In this document: one piece after another, positions 14,001 through 26,700 of the stretch
How the letters are laid out: each line of letters starts with the position of its first letter
How positions within the stretch are numbered: the stretch's first letter is position 1
Origin: Ridgeia piscesae
Lineage: Eukaryota > Annelida > Polychaeta > Sabellida > Siboglinidae
Direction of reading: 5' to 3'
NCBI GenBank assembly: GCA_025642075.2
Contig: JAODUO010000073.1
Span: forward strand, 365,001 to 429,000
Length of the DNA stretch: 64,000 nucleotides
Notes under the pieces: generated by a model
Databases searched by the model: none
The model's input: only the letters and a program-made list of their open reading frames with translations
Told to the model about the DNA's origin: nothing
Translations under genes and position numbers: made by a program

Positions 14001-15380
14001 TCAAAACACGACTATTTAACGGGAGAGCGTTGCCCGGCGCTGACAAGTGCGGCGATGCCCTGACCATAAGAGCTATACTCACGGTTCCTGTCGCCTTCCA
14101 GCGGCTCTGGTACGTGGATCAGGACGACTTGGTTCTCTGGCCGATGCACCTTGGTGAGATACCCTGAAACACAGACACAACCGTCACTACACACCGTGAG
14201 AGTAGCGGGCGTCGTACCGTTCAATCGTACATCGACTGACTGGTGTTGAACCGTGCAAGAAACAGCCACGACGATATCTTTCGTGCTAAAACAGGAGGAT
14301 GTGGACAGACCGCAGAGTTAGATCATTAGTCTTTCCCCTGTAGACTGGTGTGTTCTATTTATATCTCTGGGACAGACCCGTCGGCTACAGTGACTCGTGT
14401 CCCAGTAGACCGGGCGACAGTGACATCGAGATACATCACAATACGCAGCTAAATCGTGTGTGCGTTTAGACGAACGACGTGTCTAGATCAGTAACTTCGA
14501 TATATACACCCATTGTCGAGCGCTGATTGGCCACGGCTATAACACGTGACCATCGCAGCTACTGATCAACTGACTTCGCTATCGGTATCAATACTGTTTT
14601 ACTGAACTGATTCTCGATCAATCGGACAATAAATCGCTCGTGTAAACTGACCACGTCGATGGTGGTTATAGGCAGCTGGGAACCAAATGCAACTAGCAGC
14701 TGCGTCATCAGTGCCGTGGCCTTAACGTGACTGGTGACAAAGTAGAGTCCAAGCGATGGCTTTCGTTATGCAGTCCACTGTCCACTGTCCAGCACTGATT
14801 AGTCTGTCCTTTGGAGAGATCAAGCCACCCCCAAAAGTAATCCACACCGTAATAGTAAAACTATCCATTCCTGTTTACACTATAGTCCCCCCCACTTCGG
14901 TCCTATGTCTATAGTCTAGACTCACCCATCTGTCTTAATGACGACACTCGGATCTATCCATCTCTACAGACGTCACGTTACAGTATCTCGCTGCCTTCTG
15001 TGGCTCGTCTAGCATCCATCAAGCCGTGTTTAATGACCAGATTGATTTATCTTCGACACGTTTTCATTGGGCAAAAGCACGACACCTGGTGGCCACGGAG
15101 GGCATCCAGGGTCCAGATGAGCGGTGAGTCGCGTGTCGCATCTCGTCCCCGTCAATGCGCGACCACGCGCATCGGCCTGAGTGTTGGGGTTCAACCGGCC
15201 GTTAAAAGTGTAACCATAGCGGCCGGAGAGCCGTGGAAGCAAATCCACGCGCATGACACTGTCACAACGATCTATGTGGATGTCACACGCTCAGCTTTTC
15301 CGACAGAGACTGTGTGTGTATGCGTGCGTGCGTGCGTGGGAAGGAGGGGGAGAGAGGACGAGAGGGGGAGTGTGAGTGTG

Positions 15381-15468
<88 letters not shown>

Positions 15469-17153
15469 GTGTTGTGTTGTGTTGTGTTGTGTTGTGTTGT
15501 GTTGTGTTGTGTTTGTGTGTGCTACGCGCGCATGCATGGACCATGTTTGGGGCGTGTATGTATGTATGTATGTACATCACATGCCTTCTAACGGGATACG
15601 AGGATGATGGATGGACTACACACCATTCCAAACACGCGCATGCACCGCACGCACGCACACACACGCACGCACACACACGCCGAGTCGACAGTTAATCCCA
15701 CGGCGACAAGTTATAGGCGAAGGTAACTGTATCGGTGTATAAGTCCGCCCGCTGACGTCACACCACCTTCACACACAACTCCCTCCCGCCGTCTTCTCTC
15801 TCAGTGTCACTGTGACGTCATTGTACACGGCAACTCTACATCGACATATTCGGCCAAATTCAGCCACTGAACAAGTACTGCACGAAAGTTATTCCCTCAC
15901 AAACACACACCACCGACCCACGAATGCTCACGAACACAGCCGAGTGAGCAATGACTAATGTAAACGTGTAAACCACAGCGACTGACCAGTCACTGACCAC
16001 AGCGAATAGTAGCAATCGACACGATAATGATACGTATCGATCCGTCTGTCTGCCTACATTTTATTTGCATGCATATAATGTTTACAAATAAACCCACTCA
16101 CAATGTGCCTTTGTATAACAATTATATCCGCGTCAAATTATAAAAACTAACGACTTTGGAAACATTTAACGAATGTAAATGACACCAGCCACAGCGAGCT
16201 GCTGTACATGTATAAAAAGTGAGATGACGTTAGTAGTACAACTTCTCATTAGACGCCTCATTAATTCGCCGCCGCCGGCCGGAAGGCGGCGCGCCGTCTT
16301 TGTACACAGCATCATTGCATTATCAACGACTGGCTGCACGACACGACACGACACGACGTCCAGTCTCTCTGCTGGTCATTAGTGCGGCTCTTTTTGGACA
16401 CGGTGGCCACTGCGACTCTTGTCACCATGACGACGTGACTTATGGTGGCGCAAATCTATCGCGTCTGGATGTTTATGAACGAAGATGTGTCTCGTTAAAC
16501 TGAAAGGAAATGTCGCCAACGAATCAGGCAGATGATTGGGACACTGAATCAGCCTCCGCATCAGATGACGATGGGATCGCCGGTCCATTATTGTCAACCA
16601 GAGTAATGGTTCGTTAGTAAATACGCCGTGTAAACATAGCTTTATGTAGAGACCCGTCCACCCGTCATTTGCACGGGTAAAAACAAATATGGACGGGTAG
16701 AAATATGGTGGACGGGTAGGGGACGGGTAAAAAAACGAAGGAGCAAAGAAAAGGTCTTCCAAAACCAGATATTGTTAGTTATGCCTTCAAACTGAGTGAA
16801 CATTGTGTTACATGTGTGTTTGTAGTCCATTTCAGGTCATCAGACACATTTAAAAGTTTGTAAACTGGCCTAACAGTTCACATCCACGTGTCCACCAAAA
16901 CATGTGTGTCTGGCAATAATGTTATCCTGCATAAAGCTCTGCGTGTAAACAACGGCCAGTCGAGGAACTAGCTGGGCGAAGGTTGATCCTGAGATACCTA
17001 TTGATAAATGGCTGTGGTTTGCATCATCAAACAGGGGTTTTATGACGCTGAGAAACTTCAACAGACAATTCACAGGCACAATAACTGCTTAAGAAACGGT
17101 AAGGGTAATAATAATATATTTTATTATATTTTCATTGATGACATACAGCGTAG

Positions 17154-17208
<55 letters not shown>

Positions 17209-17654
17209 CTGCGTTGAATGTCATCAATGAAAATATTGTGTTACCTCTACATTAAATGAAACATTAATCTCGGCAGGACCAGTGTGAAGTTACCGACAGT
17301 TGTGTGGCGTGACACTGGCGCTAATAAACCTCGCTCTAGCCCACACACGCGGCACAATACTAATGCGTTTACAGCAACAGACTGTAGCAACCGTAGGTTG
17401 AGTGATCGCTCCGCTCCCATCGAGCTCTCGATTTCTGTCGCTGACAAATGACGCCGAAGAAATGTAGTGATGTGCCACTTTTTATTGCGGCCGTATGACA
17501 AACAATGAATGCCCTCATGATTATATATAATATACTGGTTTACAATTACTGTTGCAACCGTCAACGACAGGCATTGCTTTCACTCACAGTGGCAACTGTC
17601 AATTAAATAACATTCAGTGCTAAGGGATTTTGTAGCAGAATCAGTGCACACGCT

Positions 17655-17718
<64 letters not shown>

Positions 17719-20700
17719 CCCCACACAATTCCACCACAATACACATCATCACAAACCAAGAATCGTCCGTGGAACATGGATCCACGGCGAATGAGATGCA
17801 TCGCCGCTAAATCCCCGCCAACGGACAAGCGTTGTTCATGCGCGCGTAATGTACTCAACACGACGGGGACTTCACATCGATGTTTCCGCGGGAGATGAGC
17901 ATAGACACGTAGCCATCAGATATTGTCAGACATCGCCGCAATAACGCGCGAAACAGGCGCAGTCTGACCTTTCATAATCAAATAACCTCCATAAGCGGTG
18001 TTTGAACGACACAAGATGGCCCCATATAACAAGAATAATGTGCGTTTAATCGTTGGATTAATAAGTCCCAGAACTAAAAATGCACCGTCGAATGCCTGGA
18101 TGAGCTTAATCTGATGTTTAACAAATCCCTGGATTAACTAACTAATCCTGGGGCTTGTTAGTCCTCGTTCTGACATATGCGGCCCTTAATGACCACCTGG
18201 TGCATTACGATGACGCAGTGACAGTCATCCGTCAAGAACGCCACTGATGTGTGAGTGGTCATAAACCCGCGTCTCACAAGTCAAGTCGAGCTGTGTCACG
18301 ACAAACGTAGTGGGTCAAGCTGTGTCACCATAAACGTAGTGGGTCAAGCTGTGTCACCATAAACGTAGTGGGTCAAGCTGTGTCACGACAAACGTAGTGG
18401 GTCAAGCTGTGTCACCATAAACGTAGTGGGTCAAGCTGTGTCACCATAAACGTAGTGGGTCAAGCTGTGTCACCATAAACGTAGTGGGTCAAGCTGTGTC
18501 ACCATAAACGTAGTGGGTCAAGCTGTGTCACCATAAACGTAGTGGGTCAAGCTGTGTCACCATAAACGTAGTGGGTCAAGCTGTGTCACCATAAACGTAG
18601 TGGGTCAAGCTGTGTCACCATAAACGTAGTGGGTCAAGCTGTGTCACCACAAACGTACTGGGTCAAGCTGTGTCACCATAAACGTAGTGGGTCAAGCTGT
18701 GTCACCATAAACGTACTGGGTCAAGCTGTGTCACCATAAACGTAGTGGGTCAAGCTGTGTCACCATAAACGTAGTGGGTCAAGCTGTGTCACCATAAACG
18801 TAGTGGGTCAAGCTGTGTCACCATAAACGTAGTGGGTCAAGCTGTGTCACCATAAACGTAGTGGGTCAAGCTGTGTCACCATAAACGTAGTGGGTCAAGC
18901 TGTGTCACCATAAACGTAGTGGGTCAAGTGGGAGTTGAGGGTCTACCAGTATCCATGGAGTTGAGGGTCTACCAGTATCCATGGAGTTGAGGGTCTACCA
19001 GTATCCATGGAGTTTAGGGTCTACCAGTATCCGTGGAGTTTAGGGTCTACCAGTATCCATGGAGTTGAGGGTCTACCTGTATCCGTGGAGTTGAGGGTCT
19101 ACCAGTATCCATGGAGTTTAGGGTCTACCAGTATCCATGGAGTTGAGGGTCGACCTGTATCCGTGGAGTTGAGGGTCTACCAGTATCCATGGAGTTGAGG
19201 GTCTACCTGTATCCATGGAGTTGAGGGTCTACCTGTATCCATGGAGTTGAGGGTCTACCAGTATCCATGGAGTTGAGGGTCTACCAGTATCCATGGAGTT
19301 GAGGGTCTACCTGTATCCATGGAGTTGAGGGTCTACCGTATCCATGGAGTTGAGGGTCTACCAGTATCCATGGAGTTGAGGGTCTACCAGTATCCATGGA
19401 GTTGAGGGTCTACCTGTATCCGTGGAGTTGAGGGTCTACCAGTATCCATGGAGTTGAGGGTCTACCTGTATCCATGGAGTTGAGGGTCTACCTGTATCCA
19501 TGGAGTTGAGGGTCTACCTGTATCCTGGAGTTGAGGGTCTACCAGTATCCATGGAGTTGAGGGTCTACCTGTATCCATGGAGTTGAGGGTCTACCTGTAT
19601 CCATGGAGTTGAGGGTCTACCAGTATCCATGGAGTTGAGGGTCTACCAGTATCCATGGAGTTGAGGGTCTACCTGTATCCGTGGAGTTGAGGGTCTACCA
19701 GTATCCATGGAGTTGAGGGTCTACCAGTATCCATGGAGTTGAGGGTCTACCTGTATCCATGGAGTTGAGGGTCTACCGTATCCATGGAGTTGAGGGTCTA
19801 CCGTATCCATGGAGTTGAGGGTCTACCAGTATCCATGGAGTTGAGGGTCTACCTGTATCCATGGAGTTGAGGGTCTACCTGTATCCATGGAGTTGAGGGT
19901 CTACCAGTATCCATGGAGTTGAGGGTCTACCAGTATCCATGGAGTTGAGGGTCGACCAGTATCCATGGAGTTGAGGGTCTACCTGTATCCATGGAGTTGA
20001 GGGTCTACCTGTATCCATGGAGTTGGGTCTACCATGGAGTTGAGGGTCTACCAGTATCCATGGAGTTGAGGGTCTACCAGTATCCATGGAGTTGAGGGTC
20101 TACCAGTATCCATGGAGTTGAGGGTCTACCAGTATCCATGGAGTTGAGGGTCTACCAGTATCCATGGAGTTGAGGGTCTACCAGTATCCATGGAGTTGAG
20201 GGTCACCGTATCCTGGAGTTGAGGGTCTACCGTATCCATGGAGTTGAGGGTCTACCTGTATCCATGGAGTTGAGGGTCTACCAGTATCCATGGAGTTGAG
20301 GGTCTACCAGTATCCATGGAGTTGAGGGTCTACCAGTATCCATGGAGTTGAGGGTCTACCTGTATCCATGGAGTTGAGGGTTTACCAGTATCCGTGGAGT
20401 TGAGGGTCGACCAGTATCCATGGAGTTGAGGGTCTACCTGTATCCATGGAGTTGAGGGTCTACCAGTATCCATGGAGTTGAGGGTCTACCAGTATCCATG
20501 GAGTTGAGGGTCTACCTGTATCCATGGAGTTGAGGGTCTACCTGTATCCACGGAGTTGAGGGTCTACCAGTGTCCATGGAAATGAGGGTCTACCAGCATC
20601 CATGGAGTTGAGGAGTTGAGGGTGTACCAGTAAATTGAGGGTCTACCGGTATCCATGGAATTGAGGGTCTACCAGTATCCATGGAATGGAGGGTCTCGTT

Positions 20701-23700
20701 GGGCCTCTTGTGAATACGTCATGGATCTGTGAGCAGCAGACCTTAGAAGTGTGATGTCACATGTCACGTTTACCGTCGACTCTCGGCCATTTGTACAGAG
20801 GAGAGGCACCGTCATTTGTACAGAAGAGAGGCACCGTCATTTGTACAGACGAGAGGCACCGTCATTTGTACAGAGGAGAGGCACCGTCATTTGTACAGAG
20901 GAGAGGCACCGTCATTTGTACAGAGGAGAGGCACCGTCATTTGTACAGACGAGAGGCACCGTCATTTGTACAGACGAGAGGCACCGTCATTTGTACAGAG
21001 GAGAGGCACCGTCATTTGTATCAGACGAGAGGCACCGTCATTTGTACAGACGAGAGGCACCGTCATTTGTACAGACGAGAGGCACCGTCATTTGTACAGA
21101 CGAGAGGCACCGTCATTTGTACAGACGAGAGGCACCGTCATTTGTACAGACGAGAGGCACCGTCATTTGTACAGACGAGAGGCACCGTCGTTTGTACAGA
21201 CGAGAGGCACCGTCATTTGTACAGACGAGAGGCACCGTCGTTTGTACAAGAGGAGGAGGGCACCGTCTTTGTAAACGAGACAGAGAGGTCTTTGTACAAG
21301 GAGAGGCACCGTCATTTGTACAGAGGAGAGGCACCGTCGTTTGTACAGCAGGAGAGGCACCGTCATTTGTACAGAGGAGAGGCACCGTCATTTGTACAGA
21401 GGAGAGGCACCGTCATTTGTACAGAGGAGAGGCACCGTCATTTGTACAGAGGAGAGGCACCGTCATTTGTACACAGGAGAGGGACCGTCATTTGTACAGA
21501 GGAGAGGCACCGTCATTTGTACACAGGAGAGGGACCGTCATTTGTACAGAGGAGAGGCACCGTCATTTGTACACAGGAGAGGGACCGTCATTTGTACAGA
21601 GGACAGGCACCGTCATTTGTACACAGGAGAGGGATCGTCATTTGTACAGAGGAGAGGGATCGTCATTTGTACAGAGGACAGGCACCGTCATTTGTACACA
21701 GGAGAGGGATCGTCATTTGTACACAGGAGAGGGATCGTCATTTGTACAGAGGACAGGCACCGTCATTTCGACACTGTCGATAACTCTGCATTGTGTTATA
21801 ACAGCCGTCGCTCGGGCCCTTGTGGGGAAGACAAGAATAATGGCCGCCATAGCTACTGCGTTCACATTCGCGCGGTGTAATGATTAATTCATAACTAAAT
21901 ATCGTGCCAATGTTGGGGTTTGTTGCTGTATTTCTTTGTTGAGTTGAATGAAAGACCCCTGGCGGTGTGGAACGCGCTTTGTGGGTCACAAACCCTGGTC
22001 ACAGCTGTGGATACACAGCAGTAGGGCAACCGGACGACGACGAAGACAAAGCGGAATGTTGGTGCAGCATCTTCAGCACCAAGCCCCTGGCACTGAGTCA
22101 AGTCAACTTGAGAGGCTGCGTTTAGGTCGTGTTTCGTTCATTCATTCAAGTGAAGTAAAGTAGGCCGGTGTTTACGCTGTGCCGCGCCGTACGACTCGAG
22201 TTTCACAACAGACCACTCACCATCGCCCGTGGTGGGTCCACAGTACACGTTTACCCGGGCTACAAGACCCGTCCTTACTATCAGAAGGTTACGTCAGGAA
22301 TCATTCACAGGTGAAACATACATTTTATACGTCTGTACGCGCACGAATGGACTTTTGAAAGTTGCGAACACGAAGTTTTGGCGGCGCGTAGAGGCTATCT
22401 GTCATCATGACCGTTCAATCAATGGCTGGATACATGCGCTATAATTATGAGCAAATATTAATCCTTGACTACAGTCCTTACTGCAGAAAAGTTCAAGTTT
22501 GACACATAAGTCGATATACATTCTGTACGGGTCAGAGTAACCTCAGACAATCGCTAAATGTTTATACAGTGGCTGACGCCGACCGCCCCCCGCGGGACTG
22601 ACACGGTCAAATCGGAGGTCACAAGAAACGATATCTTTAAAAATTGGCCGTCTGGTTGGCATCAGTGACAGACTACCCCGAACAGTGACCGTTGAATAAA
22701 CCTTCAATGTTGATTTGATTGATATGTGGATATTCATATATACGGAGGCGATTTTCCGCGGTACTTGCAAAGATTCCACTATCACCAATACTCAAATATG
22801 ACCGCGTGGTTTTCCGGCGTACGAAGCTACGTAACAGATCTGATGGTAGGTTATGTCTCACTATCCGGCTGCATCTCCTCCATTCACAAGTGCTGTCTTC
22901 GCCAAACAAATAGGACAAGTCCCTCCTTTGGTATTTTAGACGACGCAAGTGCATGGCATGCGACCTTTGCACCACCGCGTTCACATAGCCCGCGGCTGAG
23001 CGCATCTGGGACCTGGCAAGAAAACAGCCACCAACTGCGCGTTTGTACACGCGCAGTGCGTGCTGTGTCGACTTGCAACGGATGTTGTGCTTATTTTTGT
23101 CGCTGACATTCGCCACGAGGGAACTTTTGGTTTGCCACAAGTCGCCGTCTTCTTTGGCATATGTCGCTAGCTGACGGCTTCACGTCACTTCGCCGCGTAG
23201 CCCGGGCTCTCAGCTACTCACGCAACGACGTAGTCCATTAAACGTCGTCCCGCCAAGCCGTTGGGGGAAGCCACATGTGTGTTTTCGGACAAACTCTTGT
23301 ACTTAGAAACGCAAACACCGTTTTTTAGTAAGGGCGATCTCCTATTTAGACTTGTAATACAGTATTAACTGCCAAATTTGTCGACTGACAGGGTGTCGGA
23401 TGGAAGAATTATTGGTTGTGTAAACACCGAAATGTGATTAATTAGCGAGGCCCACTGGTGGCTACAGACGTGTCGGTGGAATTGGGGCTGGTTTAGTTTG
23501 TCCTACAATCGGTGACAATTTGAAGCCATGACCAATCTAGGCAATTAGCGACGGGCAGCAGGTGTGAAGACTTGTCTGGCTGTTTATTGATAATACATGG
23601 CGATCCGGGCAACGGGTGGATATTTATTTTCAGATTGCTAACAGGTTCATTGCCCGCCGACTTCCCCAGGACGCAGTGGCTGATCTAGGGCGGCGATGGT

Positions 23701-26700
23701 CACGGCTGCGTGAACCGCAACACACAGCCAGGACGCAAAAACATCACGGTCCAGTGCATCCAAATCACGACACATGGCTGCTTCTTTTTATCGCAAGTCA
23801 AACCCTTAAAATGCATAAGGCGCAGTCGTCGTTGCGCCGGAACAAAAACAACAAAGCGGTGAGTCCCTGTAAACGTCTTTCACAACCCCCGTTGTCTGAC
23901 GTCAACCGCTGCTACTGCGAGTTCTACAATGTCGGGATCGCAACACTGATCAACCGAACGCTACAACCTCACCAATAGCTAAACCTAGAGGGACGCGAAT
24001 GAGATTGAGTTCACTGGAGCATAACGATCGCGCTGGTGGGTATCGACGGACACAATGTGCGATGTATTTACGTGCACATCCATTCATGTGTGGGTGTCAA
24101 GGTACGATTCTTCGTAAGATCTTGATCTTCACTCGCACTGCTTCTGATAGCGAGCGGCGGGCCCGGCGTACGTCAACCGTGGTAGCGCTGCGCTGTTCGA
24201 CTGCATTCGTACGTGCACCCCTGCATGCAAGCACGCCGCGACGTTCTGCACCATCCGCCGTCGGCGTAGTGATACATACATTTTGTTCACGGGCAGCAGA
24301 GGTACTGCACTGACACGGCCTGGCAATGGTAGTAACAAATGGTAGTAACAAATGCATATTCACTTGTTACGTCCTTCCATTGATTAGACATAGCCAAGTC
24401 CTTGACAAAGTGCAGCTTTGCACACCACGCAATGTCACGCGAGACTTTGACGTCATCATGGCGTCGATCAGTGTGGTCTTCCGTGTAGCAAAGCTCTTGT
24501 ATACGTGTAGTTCGCCGGGTAATCGTAGACCTAGCAATTAACGGTCGGAAAATGGGTGTTGTTTGCGGTTTGTTTTGAATTGCAAGTTCTACTTCTCGTT
24601 CAAAAGGTAATATCTTTGAAGCACTGGACATCGACTGTGGAACATTGTAGTTTGTTGTCGTCGATGATTGCGTTGTACAAATTGTTGGAGGAAGGGGAGA
24701 GAGTGGGTGGGAAGGAAGGAGAGGGGAAGAGCGCCGGAGAGTGAGACAGATAGGTCACAGAGTGAGTGAGATTAAGTGAGTGAGTGAGTGACTGAGTGAG
24801 TGAGTGAATGAGTGAGATTGAGTGAGTGGGTGAGACTGAGTGAGTGAGATTGAGTGAGTGGGTGAGATTGAATGAGTGAGATTGAATGAGTGGTATCGAG
24901 TGAGTGAGATTGAGTGAGTGAGATTGAGTGAGATTGAGTAAGTGAGATTGAGTGAGTGGGTGAGATTGAATGAGTGGTATTGAGTGAGTGGGTGAGATTG
25001 AATGAGTGGTATTGAGTGAGTGAGATTGAGTGAGTGAGATTGAGTGAGTGGGTGAGATTGAGTGAGTGAGATTGAGTGAGTGAGATTGAGTGCGTGCGGG
25101 AGGGAGAGACAGAAAGAAACATAGAGCGGGGAGATAGAGGGAGAGGGAGTTAGGAAGAGGGAGAGGGAGAGAGGGAGAGAGGGAGAGGGGGAGAGGGGGA
25201 GAAAGGGAGAGGGGGCAGGGAGGGGGAGGGGGAAGGGAGAGGGGAGAGAGAGAGGGGGGGAGAGGTGAGAAATAGTATAAAACAAAGCAGACCGCCAAGT
25301 GACGCAAACCGGCGAGGTGTAGAAAGAAGAAAGAACGAGGTGTCACTGCCAGTGTTTAGTTGGCCGCCCGAGGAACTAGTTCATCTGCGGCGGGTAGAGC
25401 TCATTTGACACAGGCTCAAATCTAGTTATACGGCTGCGTTGGTTAGCGACTTAAAATGCAAATATGTTTAGGTTATCGATTAGAGGATAATGTACATTGA
25501 AACTCCACGCAAAAAGAAGATAGGTCACGATAAAACACGAATCACGACAGCAGACAGACGAGCATGTATACAGACTGGCCTGAACGATTGATCACATTAC
25601 AAAGATAGATAGGCCGGCGTAATGGGCAATCGTAACGTGTGCTTTCAAACATGTGGCTGCGTTAACGCGTCGTAAAAAAGGAACGACGCCGACATTAGGA
25701 ATGAAAGCAGAATTAGCGGTGGCGCCGACCAGTAAATACGTTTCGCACGTCGTAACGACGTGAATGCCCAGCGCGGGCCGCGCCAGTGGCGTTCCATTAG
25801 CGACCACGACCAGCGCACGGCGACACCATGAGCCCGCACCAAGCCGCCGGTGATACACAGTTCTGTACCTATGCCGTCGCTGCCTGGCAACGGGGAAGCC
25901 TGCACCAGAACACGTATGGATGTCCAACAACACCACAGATCGATAGAAGTCAACACAGCCGCAAAAACGGCAATAAATTATTCAGATCGCATTTTTCCGC
26001 ACAGAATCTCTCAAAGAAGGAAATGCGATGCTTGACAGCGGCGAAGAAATCGACTGTGCCGCTGTCACTGTCATGCCGGCCTGTCACGAGCGGCCGGGAT
26101 CGCGTGCGGCGACATATTCGTTCTGGCGGTGGCACCGCGACGGCACTGGCACTGGCACTGGCACCGTTTTACTCGCCAGTGGGCGCCTGCCATCGTGGTG
26201 GCTTCCTACGTCGAGGCTGCGACCCGGAATGAAGTCCACAAACAGATTCTACATTCGATGCAAACTGTTGATCTGTCGATGGCGAGGGGGACACCGGCAG
26301 GGACAATGGAGAGGGAGAGGATGACGGGGAGACGGAGATGAAAGGGTGAGAGATTGGGGTGAGACGGATACACGCTGTCAAACCATAACATAACCGACTC
26401 ATTCAGCCAAAAGCGGAGACGGGGAGAGAAGGATTAGTGGAAGAGGAGTGAGGAGACAGATGAGGGAGTGACAGGGGAAGGCAGGGAGTCGTCAGGTATC
26501 ATTAGAACAGTCTTTGTTCATTCAGCAAACAAATTGTCGACACTACAACTGCTCGACACGCGCCCGTCGATACACGCGGCAGCGACGTGACCGCGCTGAG
26601 CCACTTCAAGGCTTTCAAAGATCAGCTTTAGTGTGTGTGGTTTTCTGTTTCTCTCTCTTCTTCCTCCTCCTGTGAGTGGCATCTCGACGCCGACTCTTCT

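Noticed and set aside
20751..21887. 378-codon open frame, the longest in the window
   Set aside because: It is the stop-free 25-bp minisatellite read through; all plus frames are open and the peptide is periodic.
22673..23140. 155-codon minus frame overlapped by a 126-codon plus frame
   Set aside because: Mutual overlap on opposite strands, no motif, no splice or family support.
25592..25956. Minus frames with ALVVVANGTPLARPALG, faintly like a USP C-terminal loop
   Set aside because: No G-2X-G-9X-G motif and no CPV end; similarity not above chance by eye.
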